Assembly (NCBI RefSeq): GCF_030287405.1
Contig: NZ_JASVVV010000002.1
Coordinates: 1-64,000 of the forward strand
From: Halalkalicoccus sp. NIPERK01
GTDB taxonomy: Archaea; Halobacteriota; Halobacteria; Halobacteriales; Halalkalicoccaceae
Direction of reading: 5' to 3'
Length of the DNA stretch: 64,000 nucleotides
The notes beneath the pieces are model-generated. The model did not search any database. It was not told where the DNA came from and saw only the letters and a program-made list of their open reading frames with translations. Each line of letters opens with the position of its first letter. Position 1 is the stretch's first letter. This document shows, piece by piece, positions 43,539 to 51,031 of this stretch. The position numbers and the translations under genes were made by a program.

Positions 43539-44822
43539 TCACGCCCTCGTCGAGACCTTCTCGCGGTACTCGACCTCGACGGCGACGGCCGTCCCCGTTC
43601 GCTCCTCGATCCGCGCGGCGAGGGCCGCCGGGAGGTCGGGGTACGCCTCGTCGGCGGGTCGGCTCACCACGACCGAGACCCGCCGGTCGCCCGCCGAGAG
43701 GTCGCCGTCGGCGAAGCGCGTCTGGACGTCGACGAGTTCGACCCGGTCGTAGGCGTCCTCGGCGAGGACCTCCTCGACCCCGCGGTTGACCTCGTTCTCG
43801 AAGGCGACCTCGCCTGCGATGACGACCCCCGACCCGGCCAGAAGGCAGAGGAGGACGGCCAGCAGGACGATCGGGGGGCCGAACTCGGGCGAAAAACGCT
43901 CGCGGAGCGGCCGGTCGGTCCAGTCGGCGGGGCGGTAGCCGAAGCCCCAGAGGACGGCGATTGCCGCGAGCGTGACGAGCGCGGCGTTGACCGTCAGGAG
44001 GACGAACGCCCCGAGCGCGACCGAGGGGATCCCCCACGCGATCCCGACGCCGACGGCGGCCGCGGCGGGGATCAACGCGGCGGCGATCATGACGCCGACG
44101 ATCGAGATCGGAAACGCCGTCGCCAGCCCGAACGCCGCGGCCCCGCCCGCCCCGGCCCCGACGACGACCGTAAGCATGCCGGGCGAGATCCGGTGGGTGA
44201 CCTGGGTCACGGTGTCGACGTCGAGCGAGGCGGGGACGACCGAGGTGACGCGGATGAGCCAGCCGAACGCCGCCGCCCCGAGGATCGCGACGACCAGCCC
44301 CACCAGAAGCGCCCGAAAGCCCGTCGTGATCATCTCCCGGTCGTTGAGGACGGTCCCGGTGCTCGCGGTCAGCGCCGCGCCCACCTGCGGGGCGATCACC
44401 ATCGCCCCGACGACGATCGCCGGGGAATCGAGCAGCAGACCGGCGGTCGCGACGACCGCGCTGATCAGCGTCAGTCCGTAGTAGGTCCGCGGGTCGGGCG
44501 TCATGCCGTCGGCGCGCGCGCGGATCTCGGCGCGGTCGATGTTGTCGCCCGCGTCGGCGAAGCGCTCCTCGAGTTCGGCGAAGTTCCTCGTCGTCGCGGT
44601 CTCGGCGCTGGTGACGACGGTGTAGTCCTCGTCGAGACCGGCATCGCGCAGGTCGTCCATGACCACCTCGACGGCGGGCGTCGGCAACGGGAACTCGACG
44701 AGGACGGCCCCGTCGCCGTTGCTGTCTTCGGCCGTCACGACGTAGTCGATCTCGCGCTCGTCCAGCGCATCAAGCCACTCCTCGCGGTGGGCCTCGGAGA
44801 CGAGGACCCGAACCACTCGCAT
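43539..44822 (-). CDS. TIGR00341/DUF389 family membrane protein
   Basis: A 427-residue protein with a soluble N-terminal ferredoxin-like domain (MRVVRVLVSEAHREEWLDAL, DYTVVTSAETATTRNFAELE) and an integral-membrane part of about six to eight helices (TYYGLTLISAVVATAGLLLD, SPAIVVGAMVIAPQVGAALT, followed by Gly/Ala-rich helices), ending in a second soluble beta/alpha segment. This is the DUF389/TIGR00341 architecture, conserved in haloarchaea and some bacteria without known function; a channel or sensor role is often guessed. ATTATGTAG on the reverse strand about 28 nt before the ATG suggests a leaderless transcript. Confidence 0.82.
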   Translation of the reverse strand: MRVVRVLVSEAHREEWLDALDEREIDYVVTAEDSNGDGAVLVEFPLPTPAVEVVMDDLRDAGLDEDYTVVTSAETATTRNFAELEERFADAGDNIDRAEIRARADGMTPDPRTYYGLTLISAVVATAGLLLDSPAIVVGAMVIAPQVGAALTASTGTVLNDREMITTGFRALLVGLVVAILGAAAFGWLIRVTSVVPASLDVDTVTQVTHRISPGMLTVVVGAGAGGAAAFGLATAFPISIVGVMIAAALIPAAAAVGVGIAWGIPSVALGAFVLLTVNAALVTLAAIAVLWGFGYRPADWTDRPLRERFSPEFGPPIVLLAVLLCLLAGSGVVIAGEVAFENEVNRGVEEVLAEDAYDRVELVDVQTRFADGDLSAGDRRVSVVVSRPADEAYPDLPAALAARIEERTGTAVAVEVEYREKVSTRA

Positions 44823-45005
44823 ACGACCCGTGCAGACAGCAGCTACATAATACCCGCCGGGACCGCCCTCCGGAGCGGGCGTTTCGAGCGTAAGGCGCTC
44901 ACAGCCCGTCGATGACTGCCGTTAGACGGGATCGAAACCGACGCCAGGACTGGTAGCGGGCGGAGGGAATCTTTTTGCCGGTCAGGGTCATTGTGCGGGA
45001 CGAAT

Positions 45006-46583
45006 ATGACAAACCTTGTCAGTCAGGTCGGGGAGATCGCCGAGAAGTCGCCCGAACGGACGGCGATCGGGTACGAGGGTCGGGAGGTCTCCTACGGCGA
45101 GTTCTGGGCGCGGGTCGGGCGGTTCGCGGCCGCCCTCGACGAGCGGGGGATCGGGTCGGACGACCGGGTGGGGGTGTATCTGCCGAACCTCCCGCAGTTC
45201 CCCGTCGCCTTCCACGGGACGCTCAGGGCGGGCGGCGTGGTCGTCCCGATGAACCCCCAGTACAAGGCCCGCGAGATCGGTCACCTGCTGTCGGACAGCG
45301 GGGCGAAGGCGGTCGTCACCCTCGGGGACCTCGTTCCCTTCGTCGAGGAGGTGCGCGAGGAGACCGACGTACGGGAGGTCGTCTCGGTGGGAGGGAGCGC
45401 GGAAGGTGCGACGCCGTTCGAGGAGTTCCTCGCCGAGGGGGAACTCGACGTCGTGGATCGGGCCGACGACGACGACGCGGTCCAGCCGTACACCTCGGGG
45501 ACGACCGGCCGGCCCAAGGGCGTCCAGTTGACACACGAGAACCTCGCAACGAACGCCGAGGCGAGCGTGGCGGTCGTCCCCGGCGGGATCGGCGCCGACG
45601 ACAAGATGCTTGGCGTCCTCCCGTTGTTCCACATCTACGGGATGACGGTGACGATGAACGCGACGCTGTTCGACGGCGGGGCGTACTACCCGCGCCCGTC
45701 GTGGGACGCAGGGGAGGCCACCTCGCTGATCGCCGAGGAGGGCATAACGATGATGCACGGCGTGCCGGCGATGTACAACGACGTCATCAACCAGCCCGAC
45801 GCCGAGGAGTTCGACCTCTCGTCGCTCCGTCTCGCTGGCGTCGGCGGGGCCGCCATCCCCATCGAGGTCCTCCGGAGGTTCGAGGAGCTCTACGACGTGA
45901 CCGTCTGTGAGGGCTACGGGCTGACCGAAACCGCGCCCGTCACGCACTTCAACAGCCCCGAGGACCGCCGGGTCGGCTCGATCGGCAAGACCCTCCCGGG
46001 GATCGACTGCCGGGTCGTCACCGAGGACTTCGAGGACGTCCCGCCGGTCGAGCGCGGCCCCGTCGACGAGGAGGAGGTCGACCTCGACGAGATCACCGGC
46101 GAACTCGTCATCGCCGGGCCGAACGTGATGAAGGGCTACTACGGCCTGCCCGAGGCCAACGAGGAGGCCTTCACCGAGGAGGGTGGGAGGCGCTGGTTCC
46201 ACACCGGCGACATCGGCTACCACGACGCCGATGGCTTCTACTACGTCGTCGACCGCGAGAAGCACGTGATCGTCACCGGCGGCTACAACGTCTATCCCCG
46301 GGAGGTCGAGGAACTGCTGTTCGAACACGAGGCGGTCGCCGACGCCGCGGTCGTCGGGGTTCCCGACGAGCGCCGGGGCGAGACCGTCAAGGCCTTTATC
46401 GTACCGACCCCCGACGCCAACGTCACGCCCGACGAGATCAGGGAGTACTGCCTGTCGAACCTCGCGGAGTACAAACACCCCCGCGAGGTCGAGTTCGTCG
46501 ACGAACTGCCGCGCACGACCACCGGGAAGGTCCAGAAGTTCAGGCTCCGCGAGCGCGAGGGGGTCGAAGCCGAGGCCGAGTAG
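45006..46583 (+). CDS. Acyl-CoA synthetase (AMP-forming fatty acid/carboxylate-CoA ligase)
   Basis: Activates a carboxylate to its CoA thioester with ATP through an acyl-AMP. The 525-residue product has the adenylation motifs PYTSGTTGRPKGVQLTHENL (P-loop), LPLFHIYGMTVTMNAT, CEGYGLTETAPVTHF, the hinge GRRWFHTGDIGYHDADGFYY, VDREKHVIVTGGYNVYPREV, and the catalytic Lys in RTTTGKVQKFRLRE. It opens the fatty-acid/CoA region that continues to 61 kb. The ATG at 45006 is used; a TTTTT-rich promoter-like stretch lies about 35 nt upstream. Medium- to long-chain fatty acids are the likely substrates, but aromatic or branched acids cannot be excluded. Confidence 0.92.
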   Translation: MTNLVSQVGEIAEKSPERTAIGYEGREVSYGEFWARVGRFAAALDERGIGSDDRVGVYLPNLPQFPVAFHGTLRAGGVVVPMNPQYKAREIGHLLSDSGAKAVVTLGDLVPFVEEVREETDVREVVSVGGSAEGATPFEEFLAEGELDVVDRADDDDAVQPYTSGTTGRPKGVQLTHENLATNAEASVAVVPGGIGADDKMLGVLPLFHIYGMTVTMNATLFDGGAYYPRPSWDAGEATSLIAEEGITMMHGVPAMYNDVINQPDAEEFDLSSLRLAGVGGAAIPIEVLRRFEELYDVTVCEGYGLTETAPVTHFNSPEDRRVGSIGKTLPGIDCRVVTEDFEDVPPVERGPVDEEEVDLDEITGELVIAGPNVMKGYYGLPEANEEAFTEEGGRRWFHTGDIGYHDADGFYYVVDREKHVIVTGGYNVYPREVEELLFEHEAVADAAVVGVPDERRGETVKAFIVPTPDANVTPDEIREYCLSNLAEYKHPREVEFVDELPRTTTGKVQKFRLREREGVEAEAE

Positions 46584-46631
46584 CTCGAGCCGGCGTAACC
46601 GATACGTGTCGGGCGGGCGGACGGGGAACGG

Positions 46632-47402
46632 ATGACGGTCGAGTTCGCGCTCGCGCTGGGCGTGCTCGCGCTGGTCGCCGGGGTCGGCATCAGCGCGCTC
46701 GGCTCCGGGGGCGTCCTGGTGACGGTCGCGCTGTTCGCGTTCACGCCGCTGTCGGTGGCGGCGGTCGCCGGCACCGCCAGCGCGACGTTCGCCGCCGCCG
46801 GCCTGCTGTCGGCCGCCGTCTACCGCCGCTCCGGCGAGTTCGAATACGCCAACGCCCGCGAGACCGCCGCCCTGTTGAGCGCGACCGGGGTCGCCGGCGC
46901 GCTCGCCGGCTCGGCGACGAACCTCCGGGTGCTCCCGGATCGGGCGTTCGGCGGCCTCCTCGCGGCGTTCGTCGCCGGGCTGGGGGTCCTGATCGTCTAC
47001 CGGGAGCTGGCCGGGCTCGATCCCACCGGATGGATCGACCGCGCGTCCCCCCGGATGCGCCGGGCGCTCGTCGGGCTCGTCGGTATCGGAATCGGCGTCC
47101 TCGCGGGGCTGTTGGGCGTCGGCGGCCCGATCCTCGCCGTGCCGGTGCTCGTGGTGCTGGGCGTGCCGGTCCTCGCGGCGGTCGCGATCGCCCAGACCCA
47201 GGCGGTGTTCGTCTCCGGGATCGCCGCGGCGAGCTATCTCGCCGCGGACGCGGTGTCGGTCCCGCTGGCGCTGCTCGTGGGGGTGCCACAGCTTCTGGGT
47301 GTCGTCCTCGGGTGGCGGATCGCCCACCTGATCGAGCCGCGACGGCTCCGGATCGCCCTCGGCGCGACGCTGGTTGCGATCGCGCCGGCGATCGCCCTGT
47401 AG
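46632..47402 (+). CDS. TauE/SafE-family permease
   Basis: A 256-residue membrane protein with eight predicted helices in two repeats, the TSUP/TauE/SafE arrangement: ISALGSGGVLVTVALFAFTP (first repeat's Gly-rich turn), then GVLAGLLGVGGPILAVPVLV, the hallmark of the second repeat, and AIAQTQAVFVSGIAAASYLA. The family exports or imports sulfite, sulfoacetate or small organic anions. It begins 48 bp after the acyl-CoA synthetase in the same direction, so it may move an organic acid handled by that enzyme. That is inference. Confidence 0.82.
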   Translation: MTVEFALALGVLALVAGVGISALGSGGVLVTVALFAFTPLSVAAVAGTASATFAAAGLLSAAVYRRSGEFEYANARETAALLSATGVAGALAGSATNLRVLPDRAFGGLLAAFVAGLGVLIVYRELAGLDPTGWIDRASPRMRRALVGLVGIGIGVLAGLLGVGGPILAVPVLVVLGVPVLAAVAIAQTQAVFVSGIAAASYLAADAVSVPLALLVGVPQLLGVVLGWRIAHLIEPRRLRIALGATLVAIAPAIAL

Positions 47403-47408
47403 GGACGA

Positions 47409-48368
47409 CTACGCGGGCGGGATCAGCCCCTCGAGGTCGGGATCGGAGACGAGGACGTACTCTTTCCCATCGCGTTCGACCACACCAGCCCGTTCGAGGT
47501 GATCCAAATGGGCGTAGGCCTCGCCGGGGCCGTGCATGACGTGGATCCCCTCGAGGTCGCCGAACAGTTCCGCGCTGACCTCCCAGGCGTTCGCGGGACC
47601 GCCCTCGAGCACGTCGAGGACGCGTTCGGTCCGCTCGCGGTGGTGATCGACGATGTAGCGCGCGCGCCCGGTCGGCTCCTCGATGGCGTCGCGGTGGCCG
47701 GGCCAGACCCGCTCGAAGTCGCGCTCGATCAGGGTCCGAAGCGAGTCGAGGTATCTTTCGAGGGGCGCCTCGACCCGGACGTCCGCGCCGCCGACGTTCG
47801 GGGTGTAGACGGGTAAAATCGTGTCGCCGACGAACGCTTCGCTCGCCTCGAAGGCGAAACAGCAGAGTCCGGCGGCGTGGCCAGGCGTGTGGAGCGTTTC
47901 GAGGTCGAACTCGCCGGTCCCGATCCGCCGGCCGTCCTCGATTTCGGTGACGTCGGCGGGTTCGCCCATGATCGCCATGTGCGAATCGAGGAAGGCGAGC
48001 AGTTCCTCGCGCTCGGCGTCGGGCATCCCCCACTCGGCGAACAGTTCGCGCCGTCGCTCGTCGAGTTCGGCGAGCGCCCCGGCACGCTGTTCGATCAGCG
48101 GGGCGTCGGCCGCGTGGGCGTAGACGGTCGCGCCGCTTTCGCGCTGTATCTCGCCGGCGAGGCCGGCGTGGTCGGGGTGGAAGTGCGTGAGGACGACCTG
48201 CTCGGTGTCCGAAAAGTCGTATCCGTACTCGGCGAGGCCCTCGCGGAGCTGTTCGCGGGTGCGCTCGGTCGCGATCCCGGTGTCGAGAAGCGTCAGGGGT
48301 TCGCCCTCCAGGAGATAGGCGGTGTTGCGTCCCTCGAACTCCTCGTTGCCGAGCGCGATGGCGTGCAT
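47409..48368 (-). CDS. MBL-fold metallohydrolase with C-terminal winged helix
   Basis: Zinc-dependent hydrolase of the metallo-beta-lactamase fold. The 319-residue product has the metal motif LTHFHPDHAGL (His62, His64, Asp66, His67), the later metal His in LHTPGHAAG, Asp in AFVGDTILP and the last His in WPGHRDAI. A C-terminal domain (ELFGDLEGIHVMHGPGEAYA, HLDHLERAGVVERDGKEYVL) looks like the winged helix found in LACTB2-like proteins. The substrate is probably a thioester or phosphodiester; being among acyl-CoA genes favours a thioesterase-like role, unproven. It is convergent with the TauE gene (6 bp apart). Confidence 0.85.
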   Translation of the reverse strand: MHAIALGNEEFEGRNTAYLLEGEPLTLLDTGIATERTREQLREGLAEYGYDFSDTEQVVLTHFHPDHAGLAGEIQRESGATVYAHAADAPLIEQRAGALAELDERRRELFAEWGMPDAEREELLAFLDSHMAIMGEPADVTEIEDGRRIGTGEFDLETLHTPGHAAGLCCFAFEASEAFVGDTILPVYTPNVGGADVRVEAPLERYLDSLRTLIERDFERVWPGHRDAIEEPTGRARYIVDHHRERTERVLDVLEGGPANAWEVSAELFGDLEGIHVMHGPGEAYAHLDHLERAGVVERDGKEYVLVSDPDLEGLIPPA

Positions 48369-48450
48369 GACCGACCCTGGAACGCGTCGGTATTAAACAC
48401 GGGCGTTCCGGCCGGCGTGTCGGTTAACGAATTTCGAGATAGTGGCAAAG

Positions 48451-48458
48451 ATATTTTA
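48451..48458 (+). promoter_or_regulatory. TATA box of acyl-CoA dehydrogenase gene
   Basis: ATATTTTA is centred 27 nt before the ATG at 48481, predicting a leaderless mRNA. It decides against the in-frame ATG at 48442, which would lie upstream of the promoter. Confidence 0.55.
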
Positions 48459-48480
48459 CAGTAGAATCCGATTCGGCCGT

Positions 48481-49620
48481 ATGGCATTCACGCTGTCCGC
48501 CGAACACCGGGCGATCCGCGACGCGGTCCGGGAGTTCGGAGAGGAGGAGATCGCGCCGGTCGCGCGCGAGCACGATGAGGAGGGAAAATACCCCCACGAC
48601 CTGATCGAGGAGGCCGCTCGCTACGACCTGGTCGCGCCCAATATCCCCGAAAAATACGGCGGGCCGGGGATGGACACGCTGTCGAGCGTGATCGTCACCG
48701 AGGAACTCTGGCGGGCGGACCCGGGCATCGGGAGCGCGATCGGTTCCAGAGGATTTGGCTCGAACATGATCCTCGAGTTCGGCGACGAGTGGATGAAAGA
48801 CGAGTGGCTCACCGCGATCGCGAGCGGCGAGTCGGCGTGTGCGAGCGCGATCAGCGAACCGGCCCACGGGAGCAACGTCGCGGGCATGGAGACGCGAGCG
48901 GAACGCGACGGCGACGAGTGGGTTCTCAACGGCAACAAGATGTGGATCACCAACGGCACGGTCGCGGACGTCGCGGTCGTGATGGCGAAGACCGATCCCG
49001 ACGCCGGCAAACGCGGCATCACCGCCTTCCTCGTGCCCACCGATTCCGATGGGTTCAGCGCCGAGAAGATCGACAACAAGCTCGGCATCCGCGCCTCGGA
49101 TCTGGCCGAACTGATCCTCGACGACGTGCGCGTCCCCGAGGGGAACGTCATCGGGGAGGTCGACGAGGGCTTTTACCAGCTGATGAACTTCTTCAGCTCC
49201 GGTCGCGTGAGCGTCGCCGCCCAGGCGGTGGGCGCGGCACAGGGCGCGCTGGACGCCGCGCTCGAGTACGCGGGCGAGCGCGAGCAGTTCGGCCAGAAGA
49301 TCGGGGAGTTCCAGGCGATACAGCACAAGCTCGCGGAGATGGCGACCGACGTGGAGGCGGCCCGCTCGCTGACCTACCGGGCGGCGAGCGAGGTCGAGAA
49401 GGACGACCGGCGGGCGGCGATGAAGTTCGCGAGCATGGCCAAACTGTTCGCGAGCGAGCACGCCGTCGATGTGGCCGACGAGTCGATCCAGGTCCACGGC
49501 GGGGCGGGTTACGTCACCGACCACCCCGCGGAGCGCTACTACCGCGACGCCCGGATCACCAAGATCTACGAGGGGACCAGCGAGATCCAGAAGAACATCA
49601 TCGCCGACCAGTTGCGCTGA
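48481..49620 (+). CDS. Acyl-CoA dehydrogenase
   Basis: FAD enzyme introducing the alpha-beta double bond into acyl-CoA, the first oxidation of beta-oxidation; electrons leave through ETF. The 379-residue product has the family order: PEKYGGPGMDTLSSVIVTEE, SEPAHGSNVAGMETRAERDG, WVLNGNKMWITNGTVADVAV, the mid beta domain, REQFGQKIGEFQAIQHKLAE, QVHGGAGYVTDHPAERYYRD, and the catalytic base Glu364 in IYEGTSEIQKNIIADQLR. All key residues are present. It is a short-/medium-chain type by length. The start at 48481 is supported by the TATA spacing. Confidence 0.95.
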   Translation: MAFTLSAEHRAIRDAVREFGEEEIAPVAREHDEEGKYPHDLIEEAARYDLVAPNIPEKYGGPGMDTLSSVIVTEELWRADPGIGSAIGSRGFGSNMILEFGDEWMKDEWLTAIASGESACASAISEPAHGSNVAGMETRAERDGDEWVLNGNKMWITNGTVADVAVVMAKTDPDAGKRGITAFLVPTDSDGFSAEKIDNKLGIRASDLAELILDDVRVPEGNVIGEVDEGFYQLMNFFSSGRVSVAAQAVGAAQGALDAALEYAGEREQFGQKIGEFQAIQHKLAEMATDVEAARSLTYRAASEVEKDDRRAAMKFASMAKLFASEHAVDVADESIQVHGGAGYVTDHPAERYYRDARITKIYEGTSEIQKNIIADQLR

Positions 49621-49658
49621 TCGAAAGGACCAGTATTCGAGGCGAGAAAGCCGCATTC

Positions 49659-50177
49659 ATGTCAGAGAGCCCCCCGGATTGGGAGTTCAAGGAGCGCGAC
49701 ATCGTCATTCTCAGAGAACTCTCGGCGAACCCGCAGATCTCCTCGCGCAAACTCACCGAAATCCTCGATGAAGAGTACGGGATCGACGTCTCGCACGTGA
49801 CCGTCAGCGAGTCGATCCGCAAGATGCGCGAGGAGGGCGTCTTCCGCGAGGCGATCGTCCCCAACGAGGAGTACTTCATCTTCGGCCTCTTCGAGTTCAA
49901 GTTCAACCCCGAGAACTTCGAGGAGGGGTGGCGCGACGCGATGGAGTACATCCGCGACGACCAGCACACCCTCTTCTATTTCCTCTCGGACGGCGAGTAT
50001 CAGTGGAAGTCCGTGATGATGTTCCCCGATCGCCGGTCGGAATCGCGCTGGATACACGAGTTCTACAAGGAACACGGCGCGGTGATCGAGAACATCCGCA
50101 ACTCCGTGATCCACAACGTGCTGAAGTTCCGCACCGACCCCGAACTGCTGAACGACCTCTCGAAACACGGCGAGTGA
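49659..50177 (+). CDS. Lrp/AsnC-like winged-helix regulator
   Basis: A 172-residue protein. Residues about 8-62 form a helix-turn-helix (ERDIVILRELSANPQISSRK, YGIDVSHVTVSESIRKMREE) like Lrp/AsnC proteins. The C-terminal part (YFIFGLFEFKFNPENFEEGW, DDQHTLFYFLSDGEYQWKSV) resembles a small ligand or oligomerisation domain but is not a clear RAM domain. It lies 38 bp after the acyl-CoA dehydrogenase on the same strand and abuts the convergent MaoC gene (stop codons adjacent). It is a sensible candidate regulator of the surrounding fatty-acid genes. Confidence 0.8.
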   Translation: MSESPPDWEFKERDIVILRELSANPQISSRKLTEILDEEYGIDVSHVTVSESIRKMREEGVFREAIVPNEEYFIFGLFEFKFNPENFEEGWRDAMEYIRDDQHTLFYFLSDGEYQWKSVMMFPDRRSESRWIHEFYKEHGAVIENIRNSVIHNVLKFRTDPELLNDLSKHGE

Positions 50178-50612
50178 TCAGGTGACGAGCGACAGGACCT
50201 CGCACGACAGCACCATCTCGCCGTGCTGGTTCGAGACGGTCGTGTCGTAGCGAACGGTCCCGTTCGCTGTCGGGTGCTCCCGTGGCTCCTTCCCCACGAC
50301 CTCGCTCCGGACGGCGATCGTATCGCCGACGAACACGGGCGCGACGAACCGGAGGTGGTCGACCCCGTAGAAGGCGACGACGTGCGAGGGGCGATCGCGG
50401 GCCTGCCAGAGGAGGCCGGTAGCGACGGAGAAGACCAGCGCGCCGTGTGCGATCCGCTCGCCGAATTCCAACTCGCCCATCCGCTCGGCGTCGGTGTGCA
50501 GGCCGTTGAAGTCGCCACTCACGCCGGCGAAGTTCACGAGGTCGGCCTCTGTGATCGTCCGACTCGCCGTTTCGAGGACGTCGCCGACCTCGATCTCGGC
50601 GAAGCGGGTCAC
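50178..50612 (-). CDS. MaoC-like (R)-enoyl-CoA hydratase
   Basis: Hot-dog-fold hydratase adding water to enoyl-CoA. The 144-residue product has the MaoC/PhaJ catalytic segment LVNFAGVSGDFNGLHTDAER (Asp/His in GDFNGLH) and AHGALVFSVATGLLWQARDR. It begins with a GTG at 50612, overlapping the thioesterase stop by 4 bp (GTGA), which fixes the start. It is the last gene of a leftward unit 3-hydroxyacyl-CoA dehydrogenase/enoyl-CoA hydratase fusion - thioesterase - MaoC. The unit therefore has two hydratases of presumably opposite stereochemistry. Confidence 0.88.
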   Translation of the reverse strand: MTRFAEIEVGDVLETASRTITEADLVNFAGVSGDFNGLHTDAERMGELEFGERIAHGALVFSVATGLLWQARDRPSHVVAFYGVDHLRFVAPVFVGDTIAVRSEVVGKEPREHPTANGTVRYDTTVSNQHGEMVLSCEVLSLVT

Positions 50613-51031
50613 GACTCTCGAAACAGCCGGTAGGTGATTCGCCCGACGGCGACGGTCTCGGTATCGCTCTCGACCGCCACGTCTGTGACACCCGTCCGAC
50701 CGCCCGCCCGGAGCACCTCGGCCTCGACGACCAGATCGCCGGTCGCCGGACGCAGGTAGGACACGTCGAGGTCGGTCGTCGCGAGGCGGGCGTTCGCGGG
50801 GTCCTCGAAGGTGGTCCGGAGGGCGAAGCCGCTCGCGGTGTCGATCAGCGTGGCCGCGATCCCGCCGTGGATCGACCCGCCGGACCCGGGGTTGCGAAGG
50901 TCCTCGCTTCCGGGAACGCTCATGCGGACGCGTCCCCGCTCGACGGCGTCGAGTTCCACTCCGAGCCACGAGAGATACCCATGCTCGGTGATGAACGACT
51001 GGAGCCCGTCGGTATCGAGTTCGCTCGTCAT
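50609..51031 (-). CDS. PaaI-type hot-dog thioesterase
   Basis: Acyl-CoA thioesterase of the PaaI/4HBT group, 140 residues. The signature is NPGSGGSIHGGIAATLIDTA followed by SGFALRTTF and YLRPATGDLVVEAEVLRAGG; the HGG motif carries the catalytic backbone. The ATG at 51031 shares a base with the upstream fusion gene's stop, so the start is secure. In PaaI-like roles these enzymes hydrolyse stalled or aberrant CoA thioesters during aromatic or fatty-acid breakdown, matching the operon. Confidence 0.88.
   Translation of the reverse strand: MTSELDTDGLQSFITEHGYLSWLGVELDAVERGRVRMSVPGSEDLRNPGSGGSIHGGIAATLIDTASGFALRTTFEDPANARLATTDLDVSYLRPATGDLVVEAEVLRAGGRTGVTDVAVESDTETVAVGRITYRLFRES

Noticed and set aside
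44988-47327. 779-codon reverse-strand open frame across the acyl-CoA synthetase and TauE genes
   Set aside because: Spans two real genes on the other strand; composition is a shadow of their codons.
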